From: Candidatus Eremiobacterota bacterium
Lineage (GTDB): Bacteria > Vulcanimicrobiota > Vulcanimicrobiia > Vulcanimicrobiales > Vulcanimicrobiaceae
Reading direction: 5' to 3'
Length of the DNA: 64,000 nt
Assembly (NCBI GenBank): GCA_019235885.1
Contig: JAFAKB010000051.1
Span: 16,875 to 80,874 of the forward strand
The notes under the pieces are model-generated. The model saw only the letters and a list, made by a program, of their open reading frames with translations. It was not told where the DNA came from and searched no databases. The translations under genes were made by a program, and so were the position numbers. Below, piece after piece: positions 52,730 to 61,439 of this stretch; position 1 is the stretch's first letter; every line of letters begins with the position of its first letter.

Positions 52730-54709
52730 ATGCCGAACGAAAACGCCGCGGCCGCGCCGGCGCCGCGGCCGTCCCGCTATCGCCGCTTCCAGGAGATCAT
52801 GACGGCAGCGTCCGCCGGGTCGTCCGCGACGTACGAAGGCTACGGAACGTTCTGGAACCTGCCGCTCGAGGAGCTGAAGCGGCTGCGGCTCTACGGCGTT
52901 CCGATGTTCCTCGGCGACGATCCGCAGCGCCCGCTCACCGGTGCGCAGTCGGGGATCGTGCGCGGGTTGCGCGGCGAGTACCCGTTCGACGAGACGCTCT
53001 TCCCGCCGCTGCCGTGGGGCGGCAAGCGTGTCGCCGACGTCGACGTCGCGCTGATCGAGCAGTGGATCGACGCCGGTTGCCCCGAGCCCGACGCCGATCC
53101 CGCCGAGGTGCAGGACGACGCGCGGCGCCGCGCGCTGGCGAACGGCGACGCCGCGCATCCGGAGCACGACGGGAACGTCAACCAGTTCTTCGCCGAGAAA
53201 GGCTCGATCAAACAGCGCAAGAACGTCAACGCGCTCAGCGATGACGAGCTGACCCGGCTGCGCAACGCCTTCGCGTGGATGAAGAAGTACGACGCGTGGT
53301 ACCTCGACGAGCGCAGCTTTCAGTACTGGGCGCGCATCCACGCCAGCCAGTGCCAGCACGGCTGGGAGCAGTTCCTCACCTGGCACCGTGCGTATCTCTA
53401 CGGCTTCGAGCTCAAGCTGCAGGACTACGACCCGTCGGTCACGCTGCCGTACTGGGACTGGACCGACGACTCGGCCAAGGACGTGATCGTCTCGGTGCAA
53501 GACATGGGGCCGAAGGTCGACAACCGCGACAACGGGATCATCCCCGCGGCATTCCAGTGCTGGATCGACGCCGAGGGCCTGAAGAACCTCGCAGGCAAAA
53601 TTCCTTCGGACGTGCTGGCCGCGCTGAAGACCGTGCAGGACAAGCCGTTCAACTCCGGCTCCCGGCTGTTCGCAACAGCCGGAATCGACTACGGCAAGGA
53701 TCGCGCGAGCGACAAAGCGATCATCGCCGAGCTCGAGCGGATCAACCCGCTCTTCCACTGGAAGCGCTGGCCGGGCGGCAACGCCTCGCTGATTTTCCAG
53801 GCGTATCCGCAGCAAGACGACGTCGACCAGATCATGAAGATCGAGAACTTCTTCGACTTCGGCAGCGGCTCGACCGACGACCAGTTCTTCGGCGCGCTCG
53901 AGAACATCCACAACCTGATCCACAACTTCACCGGCGGCCTCAACCCGAACTACAAGTACAACCCCGCGACGGACGAGGCGCAGGACGACCCGGCGAACCC
54001 GGACGACGGCGAAGTCGCCTTCGGCGACATGCAGAACGGCGCGTTCACGGCGTTTGACCCGATCTTCTGGTTCCACCACAGCAACGTCGACCGGCTGTGG
54101 GCGCAGTGGCAGGCACTTCACCCGAGCGCGCACCCCGACGATCCGACCGCGGTGCTGCCGCCCTGGAACTTCACCGTGCAGGACACGTACAGCACGCGCA
54201 AGCTGGGCTACGAGTACGTCGCGAAGACGCACCTGTTCCTCACCGACAGCGACACGGGGATCCAGCGCTTCCGCTCCGAGGCGGTCAGCGTCCCGCCGCA
54301 GGTGATCGACAAGCGGCGGCGCGCCGAGATCCGCGTGCACACCGTGCAGTACGTCACCCGCGCCGGCTACCACGTGCGCGCGTTCCTCAACTCGCCCGAC
54401 GCGAACGCGAGCACCGACGTGCGCAACAACGAGCGGTACGTCGGCCAAGTGAACGTGCTGACGGGGCTGTGCATCGGCGGACCCGGGCACTGCGCGGTCC
54501 CGCAGCGGCCGACGAACCGGTTCGACCGCCGCCCGCGCCACCACAAGACGCCTTCGAACCTGCGCTTCGACGCCACCGGCGTCGTGCGCGCGCTCTCCGC
54601 CAAAGGCGAGACCGACTTCCACGTCAACCTGGTCGTGCTGAACACCGACGGAACGCCGGCCGACGACGCGCTGTTCATCGACGGCGTCTCCCTGAACTTC
54701 CTGGACTAG
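52730..54709 (+). CDS. Tyrosinase-family copper protein
   Basis: 659 residues from ATG 52730 (GTG 52697 would add 11). Tyrosinases hydroxylate monophenols or oxidise catechols with a two-copper site. CuA ligands are His204, His210 and His219 (IHASQCQHGWEQFLTWHRAY). CuB ligands are His394 and His398 (IHNLIHNF) and one of His449/His450 in FDPIFWFHHSNVDRLW. An N-terminal part of about 100 residues with IEQWIDAGCPEPDADPAE is outside the core. A C-terminal beta domain (about 520-659) follows, as in plant-type oxidases. No signal peptide seen. Followed 19 nt later by the LodA-like gene, so probably one operon. Confidence 0.9.
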   Translation: MPNENAAAAPAPRPSRYRRFQEIMTAASAGSSATYEGYGTFWNLPLEELKRLRLYGVPMFLGDDPQRPLTGAQSGIVRGLRGEYPFDETLFPPLPWGGKRVADVDVALIEQWIDAGCPEPDADPAEVQDDARRRALANGDAAHPEHDGNVNQFFAEKGSIKQRKNVNALSDDELTRLRNAFAWMKKYDAWYLDERSFQYWARIHASQCQHGWEQFLTWHRAYLYGFELKLQDYDPSVTLPYWDWTDDSAKDVIVSVQDMGPKVDNRDNGIIPAAFQCWIDAEGLKNLAGKIPSDVLAALKTVQDKPFNSGSRLFATAGIDYGKDRASDKAIIAELERINPLFHWKRWPGGNASLIFQAYPQQDDVDQIMKIENFFDFGSGSTDDQFFGALENIHNLIHNFTGGLNPNYKYNPATDEAQDDPANPDDGEVAFGDMQNGAFTAFDPIFWFHHSNVDRLWAQWQALHPSAHPDDPTAVLPPWNFTVQDTYSTRKLGYEYVAKTHLFLTDSDTGIQRFRSEAVSVPPQVIDKRRRAEIRVHTVQYVTRAGYHVRAFLNSPDANASTDVRNNERYVGQVNVLTGLCIGGPGHCAVPQRPTNRFDRRPRHHKTPSNLRFDATGVVRALSAKGETDFHVNLVVLNTDGTPADDALFIDGVSLNFLD

Positions 54710-54728
54710 CTCGGCGCAAGAGGAACGC

Positions 54729-56831
54729 ATGCCAGCAACGTTTCGCATCCATCCGGGAATCGGGATCGCCCGGCTCGGCAACAGCAAGACCTCGTTCTAC
54801 ATCGCACCGGAGGCGACGGGCGCCGTACCGATCGACTGCGACGCCAACGGCGATCCGATCGTCGTGAACGGCGTCGAGCAGCGCGTCACACAGTACAAGG
54901 ACGGCAACGGCGCGATCCGCCGCCAAGCCGCGCGTTTCCGCGTCTTCGTCTACGACGGCACGGCGGAGGGCCGCGAGCTGCGCGTCGGCGAGATTCTCGA
55001 AGTGCGCAAACAGGGCGGCGGCCGCGAGCAGGACCAGACGCTGAAGGTGCAGGTCGACGGGATCGCGTGGACCGTCTATCTCGCCAACAAGAAGGCGAGC
55101 TGGTACGAGTTTCTGACGCTCTCCGGCGAGCACGGCTACACACCGACCCATCCGCTGCGCAACGCGAACTACACGAGCGCGCTCGACCGGCAGCAGCTCA
55201 TCATCGACCCCGGCCCGCGTACCGTGCGGTTCTACGACAAATACCAAGGCGCTTCGCAGCGCCGCGCGAGCTTCGACGCGGCGAGCAGCCCCGGGCCGGC
55301 GTCGTTCCCCCCGCCGCTGCAGCCGCACTCGATCTCCACGCTGGGCGAGCTGATCGCGACGCAGCAGGGTGACGTGAACCGGCTGCTGGTGCTCGGCGGG
55401 TTCGGCAACTCCGGTTCGATGAAGAGCGGCTTCGGGCAGCCGCAGATTCAGACGTTCGCCAACAACGACGGCTGGTTCGACGACGTCTCCGACGGCCCGG
55501 TCGGCGCGCAGCTGCTCTGCACCGTACTGCAGATCAGCGGCGTCGACGCGCCGCGTAACAAGAACGGCGATCTGCCGACCACCAGCGTCGCCGTCGACGA
55601 TCCGGCTTGGGTGATCGTCGGCTACCCGCGCTACGCGCCGGAGATCGTCGACATCGTCACCGGCGACGACGTGGCGTACGATCTTGCGGTGCGCCACTTC
55701 GCGTACGAGCCCTATCTGTACGGCGATCCGCCGTTCGACGGCACGGTCGCGGCGCCCACGCCGGACGAGCTTCCCGACTGGCGCAGCCGCGCGCGCTGGA
55801 ACCCGGAGTACCGGCCGTACTGGAAGCGCGACATCCGCCCCATCTTGATGCGGCCGTACTTCTACCAGTACGTGATGGACTTCGATCCGACCGTCGGCGG
55901 CTATCCGCACGAGATCGGCCCCGGCGGCAACTTCGATCTGCAGCTGCTCTCGATCCCGCCGTTCGAAGGCGAAGACCCGGTCGAGCGCGAGCGGCGGCGC
56001 GACGCGCGGATGTTCTTGTACTGGGTGCTGCGCAAAGACGGTCAGGAGAACGTCGCGCAAGCTCCGCCGTATCCCGGTAAAGAGAACATGCTGCTCTACC
56101 TGATGCCGCGGCTGTGCGGCGACAACCCGCTGCAGGACCCCGACGACGTCGCGCCGCCCTCGAAGTTCTTGCGCCTCACCGACACGATGCTCTTCATTCT
56201 GAAGCAGTGGGCCGAAGGCAAGTTCGTCAACGAGGAGCGCGAACACATCGAAGCGCCGCCGCTGCCCGGTGGTGAGGCCGGCGCGCTCGACCGCGGCGTG
56301 CTGGGCGCCGTTCTCGGCGGTTCGTTCTGTCCCGGCGGCGAGGTGTCGTGGATCTTTCGCAATCCGGCGATCTACGCCGGGCCGTATCGGATTCAGCAGG
56401 CCGCCTCGTACCAGCAAGGGATGCTGAGCCAGCCCGCCGTCGTCTCCGGCGCGACGCCGGCGCTGCTTTCGAACGGCTTGGAGCCGGGCGACATCTCGAA
56501 GTACGACGCGGTGCCGTGGCAAGCCGACTTCAACGAGTGCGCCACGCAGGACATCGACGTGACGTATCGCGACTGGAACGTGTTCTATCCGAACAGTACC
56601 GGCGATCCGGTGACTCCGGTCGTGCAATTGATCTACTGGTGGCCGGCGCACCGCCCGATGAATGTCAGCACCGGACCGTGGTCGCCGACCGCGCAGACGC
56701 CGGCGGGCGATCTGCAGATGGTCACCGCGTGGTCTTCGCTCGGGTTCATCACGCGCAACCCGATGTTCGAGCCCGGCTTCAAAGGAACGGTCGATGCGAC
56801 CCAGCCCGTTTTCATCAACACCGAGAACTAA
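54729..56831 (+). CDS. LodA-like cysteine-tryptophylquinone oxidase
   Basis: 700 residues of the LodA/GoxA family, amino-acid oxidases (lysine epsilon-oxidase, glycine oxidase) using a self-derived cysteine tryptophylquinone. The family N-terminus is FRIHPGIGIARLGNSKTSFY. The likely cofactor residues are Cys534 in GGSFCPGGEVSWI and Trp597 in PWQADFNECATQD; their 63-residue spacing is close to that of LodA (Cys516, Trp581). DYIYW-type segments RDWNVFYPNS and VQLIYWWPAHRP follow. AAGAGGA precedes the ATG. Substrate unknown; LodB-like flavoprotein for cofactor maturation is two genes downstream. Confidence 0.88.
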   Translation: MPATFRIHPGIGIARLGNSKTSFYIAPEATGAVPIDCDANGDPIVVNGVEQRVTQYKDGNGAIRRQAARFRVFVYDGTAEGRELRVGEILEVRKQGGGREQDQTLKVQVDGIAWTVYLANKKASWYEFLTLSGEHGYTPTHPLRNANYTSALDRQQLIIDPGPRTVRFYDKYQGASQRRASFDAASSPGPASFPPPLQPHSISTLGELIATQQGDVNRLLVLGGFGNSGSMKSGFGQPQIQTFANNDGWFDDVSDGPVGAQLLCTVLQISGVDAPRNKNGDLPTTSVAVDDPAWVIVGYPRYAPEIVDIVTGDDVAYDLAVRHFAYEPYLYGDPPFDGTVAAPTPDELPDWRSRARWNPEYRPYWKRDIRPILMRPYFYQYVMDFDPTVGGYPHEIGPGGNFDLQLLSIPPFEGEDPVERERRRDARMFLYWVLRKDGQENVAQAPPYPGKENMLLYLMPRLCGDNPLQDPDDVAPPSKFLRLTDTMLFILKQWAEGKFVNEEREHIEAPPLPGGEAGALDRGVLGAVLGGSFCPGGEVSWIFRNPAIYAGPYRIQQAASYQQGMLSQPAVVSGATPALLSNGLEPGDISKYDAVPWQADFNECATQDIDVTYRDWNVFYPNSTGDPVTPVVQLIYWWPAHRPMNVSTGPWSPTAQTPAGDLQMVTAWSSLGFITRNPMFEPGFKGTVDATQPVFINTEN

Positions 56832-56849
56832 ACTAAAGGAGGTGTCGTC

Positions 56850-57293
56850 ATGGCGCTCAACCCGGACACCGGCGGCCTCGCCGGCACCTGGACGTACCGC
56901 AGCTTTCTCGCCGACCCGAACCTCGCGACGGCGTTCAACGACTTGGAGTTCGGCCGCGGCAACATCACCGTCATCGACGCACCGGTGGGGACGTTCAAAG
57001 GCCGCATCTTCGGGCCGGGCTGGGCGCTCGAGCTGAGCGGCTCGATCGGGTACGGGACGCCGTGGTCGGTGCGCTTTCAAGGCAAAGGCAAAGTCGGCGG
57101 GTCGGAGTGGATCTACGACTACATCGGCTGGGTCGTGCCGGCGTGGCCGAACGGCGTCGATCAGCGGCCGGCCATGGTCGGCTCGATCGTGCGCACGATT
57201 CCGCATCCCGACGGCAGCGGCGGAACGGCGCCGGCCGGCGTCGTCGCGCAGTGGATCGCGGTGTGGCAGAGTGACGTCAAGACGTTGAGCTGA
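56850..57293 (+). CDS. Small partner protein of LodA-like cluster
   Basis: 147 residues. AAAGGAGGTG upstream is a perfect Shine-Dalgarno, the strongest in the window, suggesting high expression. The sequence is beta-rich: LAGTWTYRSFLADPNLATAF, GWALELSGSIGYGTPWSVRF, EWIYDYIGWVVPAWPNGVDQ and GSIVRTIPHPDGSGG. I recall similar hypothetical proteins next to LodA-like genes. A lipocalin/avidin-like barrel is a guess from the pattern. Not annotated with a function. Confidence 0.75.
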   Translation: MALNPDTGGLAGTWTYRSFLADPNLATAFNDLEFGRGNITVIDAPVGTFKGRIFGPGWALELSGSIGYGTPWSVRFQGKGKVGGSEWIYDYIGWVVPAWPNGVDQRPAMVGSIVRTIPHPDGSGGTAPAGVVAQWIAVWQSDVKTLS

Positions 57294-57301
57294 AACGCGC
57301 G

Positions 57302-58438
57302 ATGGCTTCGTACGACGTCGTCGTGCTCGGCGGCGGGCCGGCCGGGAGCGCCGCGGCGCTCGCGCTGATGCAGGTGCGCCCCGAGCTGCGCGTCGCGCTG
57401 GTCGAAGCCTCGTCGTTCGAGCGGCCGCGCATCGGCGAGACGCTCGCCCCCGGCGGACGCCAGCTGCTCGAAGGACTCGGCGTGTGGCAGCGCGTGCGCG
57501 GCTGCGCGCTCGAGAGCTTCGCGACCAGCGCGGTGTGGGGCAGCGACGAGCGGCACGACAACGAGTTTCTCTTCTCGGCGCGCGGCAACGCGTGGCACGT
57601 CGAGCGCAGCGCGTTCGACGCGGCGCTCGCGGATTGTGCCGCAGCGAGCGGCGTCGCGGTACATCTGCGCACGCGTTTTGTCGCATCGTTGCGGCGCGCC
57701 GGCGGGCGCTGGGAGCTCGTGCTCGCACGCAGCGGTGGAGGGACGCCGGCGAACGCCGGTGAGCCGTTTGCGTGCGATGCGTCCGTGGTGATCGACGCGA
57801 CCGGACGCAACGCGTGCTTCGCTTCGCGGCAAGGGGCGGGCCGCATCGTCGACGATCGCCTGTGCGGGCTCGTGATGACGTTTCGCGCGCCGCGCGCGGC
57901 CGATCCGGCGACGCTGGTCGAAGCGGCGGAAGACGGCTGGTGGTACTCGGCCGCGATCCCGAGCGAGCGCATCGTCGCGGCGTGGATGAGCGACGCCGAT
58001 CTGATTCGCCGCGCCGGTTTGAAAGAAGCGACGCGCTGGATCGCGCGCCTTGAAACCTCGCGCGAGACGTCGGCACGGCTGGCCGGCTGCACGCCCGAGA
58101 CGAGCGTCTCGGTGTGGTCGGCACGCTCGCAGCGGCTCGCCCGCATCGCGGGCGATCGCTGGCTCGCGGTCGGCGACGCGGCCTCGGCGTTCGACCCGCT
58201 CTCCTCGGCGGGGATCCTCAAAGCGCTCTACACCGGCAAGGTCGGCGCGTTCGCGGTGCTCGATCTGCTCGGCGGAAACCCGCGCGGCTTCGAGCGCTAC
58301 CGCACGCACGTCGCCGCCGAGTACGCCGCGTACCTCACGACGCGCACCTGGTTCTACGATCAAGAACGCCGTTGGCCGCACGCGCCGTTCTGGTCGCGCC
58401 GCCAGGTGCCCGCGCCCGCTGCGGCCGCGCGCGGCTGA
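57302..58438 (+). CDS. LodB-like FAD-dependent oxidoreductase
   Basis: 378 residues. FAD motif YDVVVLGGGPAGSAAALAL (residues 4-22), PRIGETLAPGGRQLLEGLGV and the flavin/tail GDAASAFDPLSSAGILKALY. It resembles the tryptophan-halogenase/geranylgeranyl-reductase flavoprotein group, to which LodB belongs. LodB is needed to form the quinone cofactor of LodA in Marinomonas. The gene order LodA-like, small protein, LodB-like matches that role. Confidence 0.85.
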   Translation: MASYDVVVLGGGPAGSAAALALMQVRPELRVALVEASSFERPRIGETLAPGGRQLLEGLGVWQRVRGCALESFATSAVWGSDERHDNEFLFSARGNAWHVERSAFDAALADCAAASGVAVHLRTRFVASLRRAGGRWELVLARSGGGTPANAGEPFACDASVVIDATGRNACFASRQGAGRIVDDRLCGLVMTFRAPRAADPATLVEAAEDGWWYSAAIPSERIVAAWMSDADLIRRAGLKEATRWIARLETSRETSARLAGCTPETSVSVWSARSQRLARIAGDRWLAVGDAASAFDPLSSAGILKALYTGKVGAFAVLDLLGGNPRGFERYRTHVAAEYAAYLTTRTWFYDQERRWPHAPFWSRRQVPAPAAAARG

Positions 58439-58489
58439 ACGGGCGTCCTCGCGCGAGGGGTCGAGCCAGCGCGTCCCAAAGTCGCCCTC

Positions 58490-59155
58490 GTGAACCCCGT
58501 GGAAGAGCTGCTGCGCCTGCCTTCGCCGGCGCCCAAGCCGCAGTCGATCGCGTTCGACGGCGAGACGCTGTGGATGGGCTCGAGGGAGACGCGGCGGATC
58601 TACGCGATCAACCGCACGACGTGGGCGGCGCACGACGAGGCGCAGTGCAGCGGCGTGCCGTGGGGGATGACGGTGCTCGGCGACGAGCTGCGCGTGATCT
58701 ACGGCGAAGGCGCCGACGACGACCGCGTCATCGCGCGCCTCGTTCCTGGCCGCGGCTTTCAGAAGCACGGGAGCTTCCGCGCGCCCGACGGAACCGGTTC
58801 GCAGCTCGGCTGGGACGGCGACGTGCTCTACGTGAGCCAGTGGTACAACAAGCGCATCCTCGGCGTCGACGCGCAGGGTGAAGTGCTCAGCAGCATCGCG
58901 GTGCCGCACGGCATCTGCGGTCAGGTCGTCGTCGACGGGCGGTTCTATCTCGTCACCACCGACGACGAAGAGCACGGGCCGTACTGGCTCACGCGGGTCG
59001 ACGCGCGCGGCGACTTCGGCGTGGTCGAGGTCGTTTGCGAGGATCTGGCGCTGATCCCGTTTCCGGCGCGCGCGCTCGCGTGGGACGGCACGCACTTCTG
59101 GACGAACCACCGCGAAGCCGACCAGATCGTCGCCTTCACCCGGCCCGCCGCCTAA
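58490..59155 (+). CDS. Beta-propeller-like protein, unknown function
   Basis: 221 residues from GTG 58490. Repeated segments such as SIAFDGETLWMGSRETRRIY, GSQLGWDGDVLYVSQWYNKR and ALAWDGTHFWTNHREADQIV have the spacing of propeller blades. It resembles glutamine-cyclotransferase-like or SMP-type propellers, without known catalytic residues. Same strand, 51 nt after the LodB-like gene, so it may belong to the cluster. Function not known. Confidence 0.6.
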   Translation: MNPVEELLRLPSPAPKPQSIAFDGETLWMGSRETRRIYAINRTTWAAHDEAQCSGVPWGMTVLGDELRVIYGEGADDDRVIARLVPGRGFQKHGSFRAPDGTGSQLGWDGDVLYVSQWYNKRILGVDAQGEVLSSIAVPHGICGQVVVDGRFYLVTTDDEEHGPYWLTRVDARGDFGVVEVVCEDLALIPFPARALAWDGTHFWTNHREADQIVAFTRPAA

Positions 59156-59211
59156 AAATTACGCCCACTCCGGCGGGTCGGCTCCAGCAGCCATCCCAGC
59201 CGAACAGTACA

Positions 59212-60054
59212 CTACGCCGTTTTTGGGGCCGTTGGGAGCGCGTCGTGCTCCCACTCCATCCAGGAGCCGTCGTAGACCGCGACGTCGGCGAAGCCGGCTT
59301 CGCGCAGCGCAAGCCACGCGCCGGAGGCCGAGACGCCGCTGCCGCACGAGACTACCGTTCGGGTGCGTTTGTCCAAGCCGGCGTCGGCGATGAGGCGCTC
59401 GAGCATCGCGGGATCGGCGATGCGGCCGCCGCGCGCGTCTTCGAGCAAGTCATTGCCGCTGATGCGGACCGCGCCTTTGATGTCTTTGTCGCGCTGCGCG
59501 TAGGTTTGGTCGCGCTGTGTCTCGACGAGCTGCGATTCGCTGCGGCCTTCCGCGATCGCGAGCACTTCGTCGCGCGTCGCGCGAAATGCCGGCTGCGCGT
59601 GCGGCGTGAACGTCGCCGCAGCGATCGCAGGCGCGTCGGTCGTGGTCGCGTGCTGCGCCGCTGTCCACGCCGGAAGCCCGCCGGCGAGGACGTACGCCTC
59701 GTCGTGGCCGTAGTAGCGCAGCATCCAGACCGTGCGCGCGGCGAACGGGATCGTTCCGGCGTCGTACGCGATTACGATGCTGTCGTCGCCGATGCCGTGG
59801 TCGCCCATGACGCGCGCGAACAGCTCGGGCGGTGCGACGCGCGCGGCGTACGGTGTCGCCGGATCGCTCAGATCGTCCGCGTAGTCGAGGTGAACCGCAC
59901 CCGGGACATGCCCCGCGGCGTACTGCTCTTTCCCGGACGGCATCTGCACAGCGCCGCCGTGCGGAACGCTGCGCGCGTCGATGACGCGCACGCGCGGATC
60001 GCCGAGGTGCGCGGCGAGCCAGGCGACGTCGCGGAAGTCAGGGTTGTTCCTCAT
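59212..60054 (-). CDS. Tandem-rhodanese sulfurtransferase
   Basis: 280 residues, two rhodanese domains. Domain 1 starts with VRVIDARSVPHGGAVQ. The second domain holds the catalytic Cys237 in VVSCGSGVSASGAWLALREA. The VYDGSWMEWEHDALP tail is typical. Transfers sulfane sulfur from thiosulfate or mercaptopyruvate to an acceptor; CGSGVSA is closer to the mercaptopyruvate-type loop, but the donor is not certain. A dispersed repeat lies just upstream of its start. Confidence 0.9.
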   Translation of the reverse strand: MRNNPDFRDVAWLAAHLGDPRVRVIDARSVPHGGAVQMPSGKEQYAAGHVPGAVHLDYADDLSDPATPYAARVAPPELFARVMGDHGIGDDSIVIAYDAGTIPFAARTVWMLRYYGHDEAYVLAGGLPAWTAAQHATTTDAPAIAAATFTPHAQPAFRATRDEVLAIAEGRSESQLVETQRDQTYAQRDKDIKGAVRISGNDLLEDARGGRIADPAMLERLIADAGLDKRTRTVVSCGSGVSASGAWLALREAGFADVAVYDGSWMEWEHDALPTAPKTA

Positions 60055-60055
60055 C

Positions 60056-60077
60056 CTTCGACGAGCTCAGGATGACC
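60056..60077 (+). repeat. Dispersed 22-bp repeat, copy near rhodanese gene
   Basis: CTTCGACGAGCTCAGGATGACC, in the gap between two minus-strand genes, 2 nt upstream of the rhodanese ATG. Confidence 0.65.
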
Positions 60078-60112
60078 GGGGGTGATCGAGCAGCTCAGGT
60101 GGTGGCATTGCC

Positions 60113-61336
60113 CTAGACGGCGATCGAGGGTTTGCTCAAATCGAAGCGCTGCTCGGCGTCGTCGGCGATGTACTTGCCGATCGCGAGCGACGACGTCGCG
60201 GCGGGTGAGGGCGCGTTGCGTACGTGCACCACGCCTTCGGCGCCTTCGAAGACGAAATCGTCGACCAGCGAGCCGTCGGCGGCCATCGCCTGTGCGCGCA
60301 CGCCGGACGGTCCGGGCAGACAGTCCTCGGGCTGCAGCTCGGGAATGTAGCGCTGCAGCGCCTGGACGTACGCCTTGCGCACCAGGTCGCGGTACATCTC
60401 GCCGGCGCCCATCTTCCAATACTTCGTCGCCAGCTTGAAGAAGCCCGGATACGTCAGCGCGTCCCACAGCTCGGGCGGGTTGATGGTGAAGAACGAGTAG
60501 CCTTCGCGCGCGAACGCGAGCACCGCGTTCGGACCGAGCCAGATCGAGCCGTCCATCCGCGGCGTGAAGTGCACGCCGAGGAACGGGAACTCGGGATCCG
60601 GGACCGGATAGATGTTGCCCTTGACGAGATACGACTTCTCGGGCTTGAGGATCAGGTAGTCTCCGCGGAACGGCACGATCTTCGGATCGCGCTTTCCGTC
60701 GGTCATCTTCGCGAGCTTGTCGCTGTACAAGCCGCCGCAGGTGACGACGGCTTTGGCGTGGATCTCGCCTTTCGGCGTCTTGAGCACGGTGATGCCGCCG
60801 CGCCGCTCGATCGAGGTCACCTCGTGGCCGAGGTACATGTCGGCGCCCAGCTCTTTGGCGTCCTCGCCGTAGCTGCGCGAGACGAGCCCCCAGTCGACGA
60901 TGCCGGTCACCGGCGAGAAGATCGCTTTGATCCCGCGGCAGTGCGGCTCGCGCTCGGCGATCTGCGCGGCGTCGAGCATCTCGAGCCCTTCGATCCCGTT
61001 CTGTTGCCCACGCACCCACAAGTCGTCGAGCCGGCCGAGCTCGGACTCGTCGGTCGCGACGATCAGCTTGCCGACGTCCTTGAACTCGATCCCCTTCGCG
61101 TGGCAGTACTCCCACGCGAGCTTGCGGCCTTCGACGCACAGCTTCGCCTTGAGGGAGCCGGGCTTGTAGTAGATCCCCGAGTGGATCACGCCGCTGTTGT
61201 GGCCGGTCTGGTGCTTGCTCCAGACGTCTTCTTTCTCGACGTTCGCGACGCGCAGGTTCGGGTGGCGCAGGAGCAGCTCGCGCGTGGTGGCGAGCCCGAC
61301 GATTCCTCCGCCGACGACGGCGATGTCGTAAACCAT
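60113..61336 (-). CDS. lhgO: L-2-hydroxyglutarate oxidase
   Basis: 407 residues. FAD-dependent oxidation of L-2-hydroxyglutarate to 2-oxoglutarate. Marks: DIAVVGGGIVGLATTRELL (FAD), TGHNSGVIHSGIYYKPGSLK (residues 44-63, the LhgO signature), VPFRGDYLILKPEKSYLVKG, IYPVPDPEFPFLGVHFTPRM and GVRAQAMAADGSLVDDF. Fits a role in glutarate/lysine catabolism with GcdH, though gcdH lies about 60 kb away at the other end of the window. Transcribed divergently from the neighbouring dehydrogenase gene. Confidence 0.93.
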   Translation of the reverse strand: MVYDIAVVGGGIVGLATTRELLLRHPNLRVANVEKEDVWSKHQTGHNSGVIHSGIYYKPGSLKAKLCVEGRKLAWEYCHAKGIEFKDVGKLIVATDESELGRLDDLWVRGQQNGIEGLEMLDAAQIAEREPHCRGIKAIFSPVTGIVDWGLVSRSYGEDAKELGADMYLGHEVTSIERRGGITVLKTPKGEIHAKAVVTCGGLYSDKLAKMTDGKRDPKIVPFRGDYLILKPEKSYLVKGNIYPVPDPEFPFLGVHFTPRMDGSIWLGPNAVLAFAREGYSFFTINPPELWDALTYPGFFKLATKYWKMGAGEMYRDLVRKAYVQALQRYIPELQPEDCLPGPSGVRAQAMAADGSLVDDFVFEGAEGVVHVRNAPSPAATSSLAIGKYIADDAEQRFDLSKPSIAV

Positions 61337-61439
61337 GTCACCGACAATTCTCGCAGACGAGCGAACCGCCCGCTAGGAGTTTTGACGGGGCCGTGGCCGA
61401 GCCGGAAGCCGCGCCGGTCCGCAGAAGGTTGTAGGCGTT

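Noticed and set aside
52631..54787. 718-codon minus-strand frame opposite the tyrosinase gene
   Set aside because: Antisense shadow with Val/Arg/Asp-rich composition and no domain; the plus-strand frame has intact copper-site histidines.
54675..58124. 1149-codon open frame on the minus strand opposite the LodA-like gene
   Set aside because: It is antisense to well-supported genes, is Arg-rich low-complexity sequence and has no family motif; a by-product of high GC.
57161..59110. 649-codon minus-strand frame opposite the LodB-like and propeller genes
   Set aside because: Composition-driven; opposing genes have FAD and propeller motifs.
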